A stretch of 64,000 bases of DNA from Gammaproteobacteria bacterium (lineage in GTDB: Bacteria; Pseudomonadota; Gammaproteobacteria; Steroidobacterales; Steroidobacteraceae), in assembly GCA_003132025.1 (NCBI GenBank), contig PKWJ01000035.1, forward strand, positions 2,314 through 66,313. Direction: 5' to 3'. A program made the translations under genes and the position numbers. Of this stretch, positions 9,270-17,465 are shown in pieces. The notes under the pieces are model-generated. The model was not told the origin of the DNA. It did not search any database and saw nothing but the letters and a program-made list of their open reading frames with translations. Every line of letters starts with the position of its first letter. The stretch's first letter is position 1.

Positions 9270-11864
9270 TCACCACTCCTTGAACGAATAGCCGAATGTA
9301 ACGCCGACGGTGCGCGGCTGCGATACTACCGCTTCAGAACGATTGCCGTAGATCGCAGGATCCGCATAGGCATTGATGCCCAGATTGTTGGTCAGGTTGT
9401 GCACATACAGCGTGGCCAGCCAGTGCGATCGCGTGTAACTCAAGCGCGTATCCAGCATGGTGTAGCCGGCCACGGTCAGCGCGGTCGTGGTCAGCGCCGA
9501 CGACAGCGAACTCTGATAGTGACCACTGATCGCATACAGCAGCTCGCCGCCGGCGAGCGGCATATGGCCGTACTCGAGGTCGATCGCCAGGCTGTTCTTC
9601 GGCGTTCCGGGCAATGAGCTACCCACTGGCGCCGGCGGCGCGATCACGTTGGGAAACGAGAACAGTGGATTCAGTTCCGTGAGCTTGGTCTGATCGTAGG
9701 TGTAGTCGATCTGTGCCGTCAGATGATCCGTCAGCAGCGAGTAGAGCTCGAATTCCACGCCACGACTGAAGGCCTCGCCGGCATTGATCGATGCCGGCAG
9801 CACCAGCGGCGTCAGCTGCACGCCCTCCTGGATGTTATGCCACTGGATGTCGTAGATCGCGGCCGAATAGCGGAAGCGATTCAGCAGCGTGCCTTTGGCC
9901 CCGACCTCGTAGTTGTCCGCGGTGTCCGGCTGCAGCCGGTATAGCGCCGCTGGGGTCACGTAACCGAACGCGGGTTCGGCCGGCGGCAGGGCATTGACAC
10001 CGCCGCGACGAAATCCCTGCGACCAGGTCGCATAGACCAGATTGTTCTTGTCGAGCTGATAGGAGCTATTGACCTTCCACAGCGCCTTGCGCCAGGAGTC
10101 ATTCAGCGAGCTGTTCGCGATCGGGGGCGTCGGAGCGAAGAACGGGCCGCCGTCGAACAGCAGTCCGGTCTGCTGCGCCTGTGAAATGGTCTGTTTGAAC
10201 ACGCGCCCGCCGCCGGTCAGGCTCCACGCTGAGGTCAGATGCGCCGTGATCTCACCGAACGCGGCCAGGTCGGTGTAGCTGGTTTCGAAATCACCGATGT
10301 AGGTCTGGTCCTTGACGATTGGAATGCCATCGACATAGGTGGTCGTGCCCGGCGTGTATGCGGTCTCCCCGACGCCGCAGTTCGACGGTATGTTGTTGAT
10401 GACCTGGTAGGCGGTGGCCTGACCGTAGATCGCCGAGCAGCCGTTGTAGAAATCGAGATAGCCGGGCTCGTATTCGTGTTCCTGGATGATGGTCTTCTGG
10501 TTCTTGTAGAACAGGCCGCCTACCCAATCGAAGAAGCCGCCCTCCTTGGATGCCAGGCGCAGCTCCTCCGACCACGGCTTGTCGTTGAGTTCATCGCGCC
10601 CGATGATGAACGAGCGCGGGTCCTGGCCGTAGATGCTCTGGTAGAAAGAGAAGTTCGTGTACACCGCTGTCAGATCATCGGTCGAATGGTTGATGTGATG
10701 CGCCCAGGAGCTGGCCGAAGTCAGGGTGGCGAAGCCCAGGTCGTATTCCAGCGTCAGCGCCAGCAGGTCGACCGCGTCGTGGGCACCTTCCAGGCTGTTG
10801 TCGGCGCTCGACAGCGAGTCGACGCCGGGAGGTACCGGTGCGTTGTAGAGTTGCGCCACCGGAGGGGGGGCGGTGCACGGAACCGAGCACGGGAACTGGG
10901 TAGCCGGGCTGATCGGCATGTTGTACGCGGCCGCGCTGGTGGCCACCTGCGGAAAGCCGTCGGCCGTAGCCAGCTGGTAGAAATACGACAGCTGCGCGTG
11001 GAACTCGTCGTTCGGCTTCCACAGCGCCGAGATGCGGGCGTTTTTGTATACATAGGAATTGACGCCGTCCTCGCCGTACTTCACCGGCGGGCTGAACACA
11101 TTTCCGGGCTCGGCTGATACTGGCTCGCCCCCGCTCAGTACGTACAGATTCGGCTGATTGATAAAGCCGGCGTCATACGACCAGCCCGCGTTCAGGCGTA
11201 CCGCGAAGGTGCTGGACAACGGCAGGTTGAGCATGCCGTTGGCTTCTTCGTTCGGCGCATGCGTGTGCTGCGTGTCGCTCACACCGACTTCCGCTTTGGA
11301 ATCGAAGCCGCTGGGATCGGGCGCGTTCTGCACGTACCTGATGGTGCCGCCGAGCGAGCCGGAGCCGTACAATGTGCCTTGTGGGCCGCGCAGCACCTCG
11401 ACCCGATCGAGGTCCTGCAGCCGCAGATTGAAGAACAGCGGCGTATCGTCCACGTAGGTGGCGACCGGCGGCACCACCGGCGTCGCCAGGCCCAGCTGGC
11501 CCGAGGTCTGCTCACTGTTCAGGCCACGGATGATCAGTCCGGAGCCGTTGATGCCGCTGAATGGACCCTTGTCCGTTACATTGACGCCGGCCATTGAATG
11601 CGCCAGCTCGGCGACATTTTCAACCCCAGCTTCATCGAGTGTGCTGCCGGTCACCGCGGTAATGCTGATCGGCAGGTCCTGCGCCGAAACTGCGCGCCGG
11701 GTCGCCGTGACGATGACCTCTTCCAGCATTCCTGTGGTGGCGGGAGCATTGCTCTCGTCGGCAATCGAAGGTGCGCCGTATAGGGCGGTCAGTACCGCCG
11801 CCGTGACTGAAGCTACCGTCTCGAGTTGACGCGTTCGATGTCGCGGGCGAGGACGTGTCGTCAT
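9270..11864 (-). CDS. TonB-dependent outer-membrane receptor
   Basis: 864 residues with an N-terminal signal-like stretch (residues about 12-36), then a TonB-box region EEVIVTATRR, plug domain (about 55-170: SISITAV-type start, LNSEQTSGQLG, GPQGTLYGSGSLGGTIRY) and a long beta-barrel ending in YSFKEW, with the terminal aromatic after a hydrophobic strand (GVTFGYSF). It imports a scarce or bulky ligand across the outer membrane using TonB-ExbBD energy. The start ATG at 11864 has GGGAGA upstream. It is the first gene after the guanidine-I riboswitch, which is unusual because known guanidine-I targets are inner-membrane exporters or ABC importers and catabolic enzymes. The ligand is not predictable from sequence. 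Confidence 0.92.
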   Translation of the reverse strand: MTTRPRPRHRTRQLETVASVTAAVLTALYGAPSIADESNAPATTGMLEEVIVTATRRAVSAQDLPISITAVTGSTLDEAGVENVAELAHSMAGVNVTDKGPFSGINGSGLIIRGLNSEQTSGQLGLATPVVPPVATYVDDTPLFFNLRLQDLDRVEVLRGPQGTLYGSGSLGGTIRYVQNAPDPSGFDSKAEVGVSDTQHTHAPNEEANGMLNLPLSSTFAVRLNAGWSYDAGFINQPNLYVLSGGEPVSAEPGNVFSPPVKYGEDGVNSYVYKNARISALWKPNDEFHAQLSYFYQLATADGFPQVATSAAAYNMPISPATQFPCSVPCTAPPPVAQLYNAPVPPGVDSLSSADNSLEGAHDAVDLLALTLEYDLGFATLTSASSWAHHINHSTDDLTAVYTNFSFYQSIYGQDPRSFIIGRDELNDKPWSEELRLASKEGGFFDWVGGLFYKNQKTIIQEHEYEPGYLDFYNGCSAIYGQATAYQVINNIPSNCGVGETAYTPGTTTYVDGIPIVKDQTYIGDFETSYTDLAAFGEITAHLTSAWSLTGGGRVFKQTISQAQQTGLLFDGGPFFAPTPPIANSSLNDSWRKALWKVNSSYQLDKNNLVYATWSQGFRRGGVNALPPAEPAFGYVTPAALYRLQPDTADNYEVGAKGTLLNRFRYSAAIYDIQWHNIQEGVQLTPLVLPASINAGEAFSRGVEFELYSLLTDHLTAQIDYTYDQTKLTELNPLFSFPNVIAPPAPVGSSLPGTPKNSLAIDLEYGHMPLAGGELLYAISGHYQSSLSSALTTTALTVAGYTMLDTRLSYTRSHWLATLYVHNLTNNLGINAYADPAIYGNRSEAVVSQPRTVGVTFGYSFKEW

Positions 11865-11979
11865 TCAAAGTCTCCCGTAGCAAAGCGCGCCAGCAGCGCC
11901 AATGCAGGAAGACTTCAAGTTGTCCTGGGGTCCCTTATGGCATGCAGAGACCAACCCAGGGCCTTTCGCCTCCCCGCGC
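11865..11979 (-). promoter_or_regulatory. Untranslated leader between riboswitch and TonB receptor
   Basis: About 115 nt separate the aptamer from the start codon. A hairpin can form between CCTGGG/GTCTC and GGGAC/CCCAGG (with a 3-nt bulge and a loop of about 12 nt). No U-run follows, so it is not a standard intrinsic terminator. GTCTC could also pair with the GAGAC of the ribosome-binding site. This is a candidate expression platform, inferred only. Confidence 0.35.
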
Positions 11980-12083
11980 GGATCTCCCGGGCTTTTATCC
12001 CGCCGTGTATCCGACCCGATCGCCGGGTGGGACTGCCTCTCTCGGACCAGCACTGAACGGATTCAGCCGGAACCCTAGACGCA
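11980..12083 (-). promoter_or_regulatory. Guanidine-I riboswitch (ykkC subtype 1)
   Basis: Read on the minus strand, every conserved block of the ykkC class is present in order: CTAGGGTTCCGGC (12078-12066), a hairpin CTGAA-TCCG-TTCAG, GCTGGTCCGAGAG, a second hairpin ACCCG-GCGAT-CGGGT closed by TCC/GGA, then ACACGGCGGGATAAAAGC and CCCGGGAGA. The GGTCCGAGAG and CCCGGGAGA blocks are those of subtype 1 (guanidine), not of the ppGpp or PRPP subtypes, which differ there. It stands immediately downstream of a sigma-54 promoter and upstream of the TonB receptor gene. Ligand binding is expected to raise expression of the whole operon down to 3881. Confidence 0.93.
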
Positions 12084-12085
12084 CA

Positions 12086-12105
12086 TTGCACTATGGCTAG
12101 TGCAA
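12086..12105. promoter_or_regulatory. Perfect 8-4-8 palindrome overlapping the promoter
   Basis: TTGCACTA and TAGTGCAA flank four bases with no mismatch. The right arm contains the -12 TTGCA of the sigma-54 promoter on the minus strand. The core GCAC-N8-GTGC differs from the NtrC consensus GCAC-N7-GTGC by one base of spacing. It could be an operator for a repressor that covers the promoter. Confidence 0.4.
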
Positions 12106-12116
12106 GCCGCGTGCCG
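12101..12116 (-). promoter_or_regulatory. Sigma-54 (-24/-12) promoter for the TonB receptor operon
   Basis: The minus strand reads CGGCACG-CGGC-TTGCA, an essentially exact match to the consensus TGGCACG-N4-TTGCA, with GG and GC separated by 10 bases. The predicted start near 12090 lies about ten bases before the first conserved block of the riboswitch. It implies control by an enhancer-binding protein, likely nitrogen related (inference). Confidence 0.7.
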
Positions 12117-12120
12117 CGCG

Positions 12121-12313
12121 GCACTGCATCGTGCGAGGCGGCGCATCGGGAAGAAAAACAACGGCAGAATTAGAGACTTAAAATCTGCCTGAAGATGGTT
12201 GCGGGCCGGCGTCTGCCGTATAGCGGCGCACGGCAATGGGGCGAGCGCATCGCCAGCCGCCATTCACCCGCACCTCTTGCGCGCAGCGCCAGTGCAGAGC
12301 AGCCTGCCATCAC
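12121..12313. other. Non-coding spacer between the TonB operon promoter and the aldolase gene
   Basis: No open frame here resembles a gene. It holds an inverted repeat GGCAGA (12163) / TCTGCC (12184) separated by 15 bases, and GCAC-N6-GTGC at 12121-12134 just upstream of the -24 element, one base short of the NtrC spacing. Either could bind an activator. Nothing else stands out. Confidence 0.4.
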
Positions 12314-12319
12314 TATAAT
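12314..12319 (+). promoter_or_regulatory. -10 element for the class II aldolase gene
   Basis: A perfect TATAAT is placed 30 bp before the aldolase start. No good -35 is visible at 16-18 bp, so the promoter may need an activator or be weak. Confidence 0.4.
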
Positions 12320-12348
12320 CAGGCCTCGATCGCAACGGAGTGAAAGCG

Positions 12349-13101
12349 ATGAGTGACGCACAGGCCCTGCGCCCGCGTATCAACGAGCGGCAGTTGCGCG
12401 TCGACCTGGCGGCCGCCTGCCGCCTGGCGTCGCGCCTGGACTGGCAGGAGGCGGTGGCCAACCACTTTAGCGTTGCGACCAGTGCCGATGGACGATATTT
12501 CCTGATGAACCCGCTGTGGCGGCACTTCTCGCGCATCAGGGCGTCGGATTTTTTGCTGCTCGATGCACAGTCCGATACCGCACACAATGCCCAGCCACTC
12601 GATCCGACCGCCTGGGCGATCCACGGCACGATGCACGCGCAGCTGCGGCGGGCACGTTGCATATTGCATGTGCATCCGCCGTATGCGACCGCCTGGTCGT
12701 GCCTGGCCGACCCGCGAATCAGGCCTATCGACCAGACATCGGCGCGGTTTTTTAACCGGGTCGCGGTCGACACCGATTACGGCGGCATCGCCGATAATGC
12801 GGCGGAGGGCTTGCGCCTGACACGCGCGCTCGGCGAGCACAGCGTGCTGATGATGGGTAACCACGGCGTGCTGGTGGTGGGCGATAGCGTGGCCGAAACC
12901 TTCGACGCGCTGTATCACCTGGAGCGCGCCTGCCGGACGCTGCTGCTGGCCCATTCGACCGGGCAACCGCTGCGCATCCTTACGGACGAGCTCGCCGAGA
13001 AAACCGCGCTGGCGTGGGACGATGGCGGCGCGCAGGCGACAGCCCATTTCGCGCAGCAGAAGGCGATCCTCGACGCCGAGGATGGCTCCTACGCCGAGTG
13101 A
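12349..13101 (+). CDS. Class II aldolase/adducin-family protein
   Basis: 250 residues. The metal site of class II aldolases is visible: GTMHAQL, LHVHPPYATA (HxH) and MMGNHGVLVVG (third His). Members cleave or epimerise hydroxy-carbonyl compounds; many in catabolic clusters act on unknown short-chain substrates. The ATG at 12349 follows GGAG with 8-base spacing; a GTG nine bases earlier is also in frame. The gene converges on the nitrilase gene with a 13-bp overlap of coding ends. It may process a carbon skeleton left after nitrogen removal in this island, but that is inference. Confidence 0.82.
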   Translation: MSDAQALRPRINERQLRVDLAAACRLASRLDWQEAVANHFSVATSADGRYFLMNPLWRHFSRIRASDFLLLDAQSDTAHNAQPLDPTAWAIHGTMHAQLRRARCILHVHPPYATAWSCLADPRIRPIDQTSARFFNRVAVDTDYGGIADNAAEGLRLTRALGEHSVLMMGNHGVLVVGDSVAETFDALYHLERACRTLLLAHSTGQPLRILTDELAEKTALAWDDGGAQATAHFAQQKAILDAEDGSYAE

Positions 13102-13988
13102 CCGTCCGACGAGCGGCTCAACCGGCCGTAGAGTTCCGGCCTGCGATCGCAACGATACGGGTAGATCCGGGCCGCCGCCTCCTGGTCGTGCTTGCTGATT
13201 TCGCCGATGATCAGGGCCTCGCCTGCGCCGGCGGCGGCCAATGCCTTGCCATCCATGCCGGTCAGGCGCGATCCGCCCAGAAACCGCATGCCGTTCTCCA
13301 CGCCGGCATGATTGCAATACGCCAGGTACACCTGGTTCTCGATCGACCGCGCCGGCACCAGGAAATCTGTCACCGCGGCATATTCGTCGGTGAGCGCGGT
13401 AGGAATCAGAATGACGTCTGCACCCATCAGCGCGAGGCTACGCACGGCTTCCGGATATTCCACGTCGTAGCAGATCAGCAGCCCGATGCGGAAAACGCCG
13501 AAACTGAACGGCGGTTCGAACTGGATCCCGGGACAGTACGCCGCGCGTTCGTCGACGCCGAACAGGTGGGTCTTGCGATAGTGCGCTATCGCCGCGCCAT
13601 CGGCGCCGATGACCTGCACCGAGTTATACACATGCCCGCCGCTCAGATCGCGCTCGGCATAGCCGTAGGCAATGGCAATGTGGTTCTGCCGGGCGATGGC
13701 CGCGATGCGCCGCGCCGACGCGCCGTCGAAACTTTCCGCCAGCGTGGCCACGGCGGCGCCGATGTTATAGCCGCACAGCCAGCACTCCGGGCACAGCAGC
13801 AGTTCGGCGCCGGCGGTCGCCGCGGCCTGCGCGGTGGACTGCAGCGCGGCAAGATTCGCCGCCACGTCCGCCGGGTATCCGACCGTTTGCCACAGGGCGA
13901 GCTTCATTGCGCGCACTACCATACGGGATGCCGCAGCGGCCTGCCAGCTGCGGCGTTCGCGGTTGTTGCCGGAGCCGTTGTGGCGCAT
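13089..13988 (-). CDS. Carbon-nitrogen hydrolase (nitrilase superfamily)
   Basis: 299 residues if started at ATG 13988, which has a strong GAGGAG five bases upstream; the family core starts at MKLALWQT (ATG 13907), so the first 27 residues are an extension or that later ATG is used. The catalytic Glu-Lys-Cys triad is present: ELLLCPECWLCGY (Glu), HYRKTHLFG (Lys) and IGLLICYDVEYPE (Cys). Such enzymes hydrolyse amides, nitriles or N-carbamoyl groups, including N-carbamoylputrescine. It is divergent from the second NCS1 permease gene, 46 bp away, suggesting joint control. The substrate is unassigned. Confidence 0.85.
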   Translation of the reverse strand: MRHNGSGNNRERRSWQAAAASRMVVRAMKLALWQTVGYPADVAANLAALQSTAQAAATAGAELLLCPECWLCGYNIGAAVATLAESFDGASARRIAAIARQNHIAIAYGYAERDLSGGHVYNSVQVIGADGAAIAHYRKTHLFGVDERAAYCPGIQFEPPFSFGVFRIGLLICYDVEYPEAVRSLALMGADVILIPTALTDEYAAVTDFLVPARSIENQVYLAYCNHAGVENGMRFLGGSRLTGMDGKALAAAGAGEALIIGEISKHDQEAAARIYPYRCDRRPELYGRLSRSSDGHSA

Positions 13989-14034
13989 ATTGCTCCTCGG
14001 TGGCCGATAGACCGCTCGCAGTGACAGGTGCGCA

Positions 14035-15444
14035 TTGAACAACCGCGAACAGGCGACGCGCCTCGAGATCAGTACCATCCAGCCGATCCCGCTCGATCAG
14101 CGCCACGGCACCGCCGCGGATCTGTTCACCGTCTGGTTCGGCTCCAACCTGATGCTGCTGACGATCGTCACCGGCGGCCTCGCCGTCACTGTGTTCGGGC
14201 TGCCGTTCGGCTGGGCCGTCATTGGCCTTACGGTCGGCAACATGGTCGGCGCGGTATTCATGGCGCTGCATGCTGCGCAGGGTCCGACACTTGGCGTGCC
14301 GCAGATGATTCAGACGCGCGGTCAATTCGGTTCCCTCGGTTCGCTCCTCGTGGTCGGAATCGTCATCGTCATGTACGTCGGATTCCTGTCATCGAACCTG
14401 GTGCTGGGCGGCGAAGCCCTCACCAGTCTCGCCCCCGGCTTGTCCGATCTGCCCGGCATCACGCTGGTGGGGGTGATCAGTATCATCGCCGCCATCTGGG
14501 GTCATGATCTGATCCACGCCTATGCGCGGGTGATGAGCTACGTGTCGGGCACGGTGCTGTTGCTCACCGTGGCCTGGATCATCTGGGTGCACGGCTTACC
14601 GCTGGATTTCCTGAGCCGCAACACGGCAAGCGTATCCGGAGTGCTCGGCACGATCTCCGCAGCCGCGCTGTGGCAGATCGCGTACGCGCCGTACGTCTCC
14701 GACTATTCGCGCTACATGCCGCGCGACACCGGCGTGCGGCCCGCGTTCTGGGCCAGCTACTGGGGCTGCACGCTCGGCTCGGCGTTGCCGATGGTGCTGG
14801 GGGCGATGGTCGGCCTGGCGGCACCCAAGGGCAATTTGGTCGCGGGCCTTGCGGGCCTGACGAGCGGCATCGCGCCGTTGGTACTGGTAGTATTTTCCGT
14901 CGGCGTCGCCACCGCCAATGCGATGAATCTGTATTGCGGCGCGCTGTCGACCCTGACCTTCGGCCAGACTGTATTCCCCCGATGGGTGCCCCGCGCCCGT
15001 GCCCGCACCATTACCGTGCTGGTGCTGTTCGGCCTGTCGTTTGCGGGCGCGCTGCTGGGCAAGGACTCATTCCTCGACAACTACACCGATTTCATTCTGC
15101 TACTGCTGTATGTGCTGGTTCCATGGACCGCCATCAATCTGGTCGACTACTACCTGCTGCGTCATGGTGAGTACGATGTGCCATCGTTCTTCCGCCAGGA
15201 CGGCGGAATCTACGGCCGGGTGAATGCCGTGGCCGTGCAGTGCTATGTCATCGGCATCCTGGTGGAGCTGCCGCTGGTGGCGACTCCGCTCTATACCGGC
15301 CCTCTCGCACGCGCCATGGGCGGGGTCGACCTGTCGTGGATCGTCGGGCTCGCGGTCACCGGCCCCGGATACTACTGGCTGGCGAGGCGCTCGATGTCGC
15401 GGCGTGACGCACAGCTTGCACGCGCCGGGCAAATGCGCGCGTGA
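14035..15444 (+). CDS. NCS1-family nucleobase-type cation symporter (second copy)
   Basis: 469 residues and about 12 membrane segments. It shares the NCS1 blocks of the first copy: HAAQGPTLGVPQMIQTRGQF, YAPYVSDYSRYMPRDTG and INLVDYYLLRHGEYDVPSFF. The two copies are clearly paralogues but not recent duplicates. The start is TTG at 14035 (the preceding ACAGGTG can act as ribosome-binding site); no ATG is available before the first membrane segment. The next gene overlaps the stop by 4 bases (GTGA), so permease, unknown protein and oxygenase form one operon. Confidence 0.87.
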   Translation: MNNREQATRLEISTIQPIPLDQRHGTAADLFTVWFGSNLMLLTIVTGGLAVTVFGLPFGWAVIGLTVGNMVGAVFMALHAAQGPTLGVPQMIQTRGQFGSLGSLLVVGIVIVMYVGFLSSNLVLGGEALTSLAPGLSDLPGITLVGVISIIAAIWGHDLIHAYARVMSYVSGTVLLLTVAWIIWVHGLPLDFLSRNTASVSGVLGTISAAALWQIAYAPYVSDYSRYMPRDTGVRPAFWASYWGCTLGSALPMVLGAMVGLAAPKGNLVAGLAGLTSGIAPLVLVVFSVGVATANAMNLYCGALSTLTFGQTVFPRWVPRARARTITVLVLFGLSFAGALLGKDSFLDNYTDFILLLLYVLVPWTAINLVDYYLLRHGEYDVPSFFRQDGGIYGRVNAVAVQCYVIGILVELPLVATPLYTGPLARAMGGVDLSWIVGLAVTGPGYYWLARRSMSRRDAQLARAGQMRA

Positions 15445-16268
15445 CGCTCACGGATGTCTCCGAACTGCGCGGCCTGTGGCAGCGCTCGATGATCGAGTGG
15501 CCGGACGGCCAATGCGATACCGCCAGCAGCGTGCGCTGGCTGCAGGGTCTGTGCGGCTGCATCGATCTGCGCCAGCCCGCGGCGGCACAAAATTTCCCGC
15601 GCCTGCACAGCATTCGCGAGCTGACGATTGATCATTGCGCCTGGCTGGCACAGCAGCAGGGCTTTGCCGGCCGCTGTGTCTTCGACGGTAGTTATTTCCA
15701 ATGGGTGCGAGCGATCGACTTCCAGCCCAGCACGTCACGCGACGACGTCGGATCATTGAGCTGGCGGGGCGGCGTGCTGGTCGAGACCGGCCGCGACATC
15801 GCCTATGTCGAGCACTGGCATCGCGACGCGTCCGCGCCGATGCTACCGGCCGCGGCCGTTACGTTGCGCGAGGCGAATGAAAATACCGCCGCCGCGCTGC
15901 TGCGGGTCGGCGCGGTGTTCATGTTCGCGCGCGATCGCGCGGTGCTCCCGGCCGCCGGCCGGACACTGGCCGAATGCGTCGCCGCAGCGCCGAGCTTGCG
16001 GCATGCGCAGCAGCTGGTGGATTGCGAGATCTCGTTCGGCGACGTGCGGGCCGGAGTGTTTCGAATCACCGCATCGACCCTGCCGTTTCGGATCGGCGAC
16101 GCCCTGAATCCGCATTTCGCGCGCGACCGCCTCACGACGCTGGATCGCGCGGCCGACGGTGCACCGCTGACCAGGCATTGGGAAATCACCGGCGTGGAAG
16201 GCGAGCCGAGCGAACTGGGCGAACTGGGCGAACTGAGTGCGCGGGCGGGGAGCTGCGGTGGCCACTGA
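15441..16268 (+). CDS. Conserved protein of unknown function between permease and oxygenase
   Basis: 275 residues, soluble, no signal peptide. I do not assign a family with confidence. Notable stretches are SMIEWPDGQCDTASSVRWLQ and GCIDLRQP near the N-terminus, then two beta-rich halves (FDGSYFQWVRAIDFQP; GRDIAYVEHWHRDA), compatible with a lipocalin-like barrel. The C-terminus carries a 9-bp tandem repeat giving GELGELGEL (16209-16236). The GTG start overlaps the permease stop by 4 bases and its end overlaps the oxygenase start by 11, so it is co-transcribed with both. It could bind the transported small molecule (inference). Confidence 0.6.
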   Translation: MTLTDVSELRGLWQRSMIEWPDGQCDTASSVRWLQGLCGCIDLRQPAAAQNFPRLHSIRELTIDHCAWLAQQQGFAGRCVFDGSYFQWVRAIDFQPSTSRDDVGSLSWRGGVLVETGRDIAYVEHWHRDASAPMLPAAAVTLREANENTAAALLRVGAVFMFARDRAVLPAAGRTLAECVAAAPSLRHAQQLVDCEISFGDVRAGVFRITASTLPFRIGDALNPHFARDRLTTLDRAADGAPLTRHWEITGVEGEPSELGELGELSARAGSCGGH

Positions 16269-17289
16269 GCCGGCGGCAATTCCGAACGTCGATATCGGCG
16301 CCCTGTTCGACGGCACCGCGAGCGCGGTCGCCTCGACGGCGCAGGCACTGGGTAGCGCAGCCAGGGCGAACGGCTTCCTCTATGTCACTGGCCACCGTCG
16401 GCCCCCAGCACTGTTCGATGATCTGCTGGCCGCGGCCAGGGGTTTCTTCGCCCAGCCGCTGGCCGAGAAAATGCGGGTCTATATCGGCAACTCGCGCAAT
16501 CACCGCGGCTACGTGCCGGAGGGCGAGGAAGTATTTGCGCAAGGCACCAAGGACGCGAAGGAGGCCTACGACTGTTCGCGCGACCTGCCGGCCGACGATC
16601 CGGATTACCTGGCGGGTAATCCACTGCTAGGGCCTAATCAATGGCCCGAGCTGCCGGGATTCAAGCGCGCCGTCAGTGCCTATTACGACGCGACATTTGA
16701 GCTCGGACGCGTTTTACTGCGCGGGTTCGCGCTGGCCCTGGGGCAGCCCGCCGATCGCTTCGATCCGCTGTTGACCAAGCCGCCGAGCCAGTTGCGGCTG
16801 ATCCATTACCCGCATCACCCGGACGCCGCGGACCAGCCGGGAATCGGCGCCCATACCGACTATGAGCTGTTCACGCTGCTGCGCTCGACCGGCCCAGGGC
16901 TTGAAATCATGAACGAATCGGGCCTGTGGGTGGACGCCCCGCCGCTGCCGGATGCCTACGTGGTCAATATCGGCGACATGCTCGAACTGTGGAGCAACGG
17001 CGAATTCGTCGCCACCACCCACCGCGTGCGCACGGTGCCACAAGAGCGTTATTCCTTTCCGCTGTTCTTTGCCGTGGATTACCACACGCCCATTACACCG
17101 ATGCCGCGCCGGGGCCGCCAGGATCGACCCGCGGCCGCGGGTCTGATTGCCGGTGAGCACCTGTACGCCCAGACCGCGCGGACCTTCACCTATCTGCAGG
17201 CGCGGCTGGCGCGCGGCGAGCTGGCGTTGCCGCAACCCCGCCTTGAGCCGCCCTCGTTCGGCCGCCGCCCTGGGGCCGGGAAAATTTAA
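16258..17289 (+). CDS. Fe(II)/2-oxoglutarate-dependent oxygenase, isopenicillin N synthase family
   Basis: 343 residues. The N-terminal DIOX_N-type region starts IPNVDIGALFDG; the catalytic core has IGAHTDYELFTLL (HxD facial ligands), TTHRVRTVPQ (distal His) and RYSFPLFF (RxS for 2-oxoglutarate). The family includes ethylene-forming enzyme and guanidine-releasing homoarginine/arginine hydroxylases, which fits a neighbourhood with guanidine riboswitches; I infer, without proof, hydroxylation of a substituted guanidine with release of free guanidine. The start is GTG 16258, with GGGGAG seven bases upstream. It is last in the permease operon. Confidence 0.88.
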   Translation: MATEPAAIPNVDIGALFDGTASAVASTAQALGSAARANGFLYVTGHRRPPALFDDLLAAARGFFAQPLAEKMRVYIGNSRNHRGYVPEGEEVFAQGTKDAKEAYDCSRDLPADDPDYLAGNPLLGPNQWPELPGFKRAVSAYYDATFELGRVLLRGFALALGQPADRFDPLLTKPPSQLRLIHYPHHPDAADQPGIGAHTDYELFTLLRSTGPGLEIMNESGLWVDAPPLPDAYVVNIGDMLELWSNGEFVATTHRVRTVPQERYSFPLFFAVDYHTPITPMPRRGRQDRPAAAGLIAGEHLYAQTARTFTYLQARLARGELALPQPRLEPPSFGRRPGAGKI

Positions 17290-17465
17290 TTAAAATATAG
17301 GCTTAGCTGCGCCAAAGCGGTTTGTGCCGCAGCGCCGCAGCGGCTACCCCTGCCCCGCGGCCACACAATTATGCAGAATTAATCTAACTTTTAAGCGCGT
17401 CAGTGCACTAACTCGTAGGCTTACGCGTTGCATTGCTTAGCGTTACTTTCACCGAGGCTGGAGAT
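17290..17465. other. Intergenic region before the Spy-like gene
   Basis: About 175 bp without a gene. It is AT-richer at 17287-17310 and 17367-17395. A promoter for the periplasmic protein must lie here, but no consensus -35/-10 pair is convincing. Confidence 0.4.

Noticed and set aside
12086-12105. Palindrome as a true NtrC site
   Set aside because: Core spacing is N8, not N7, and it overlaps the -12 element, a poor place for an enhancer site.
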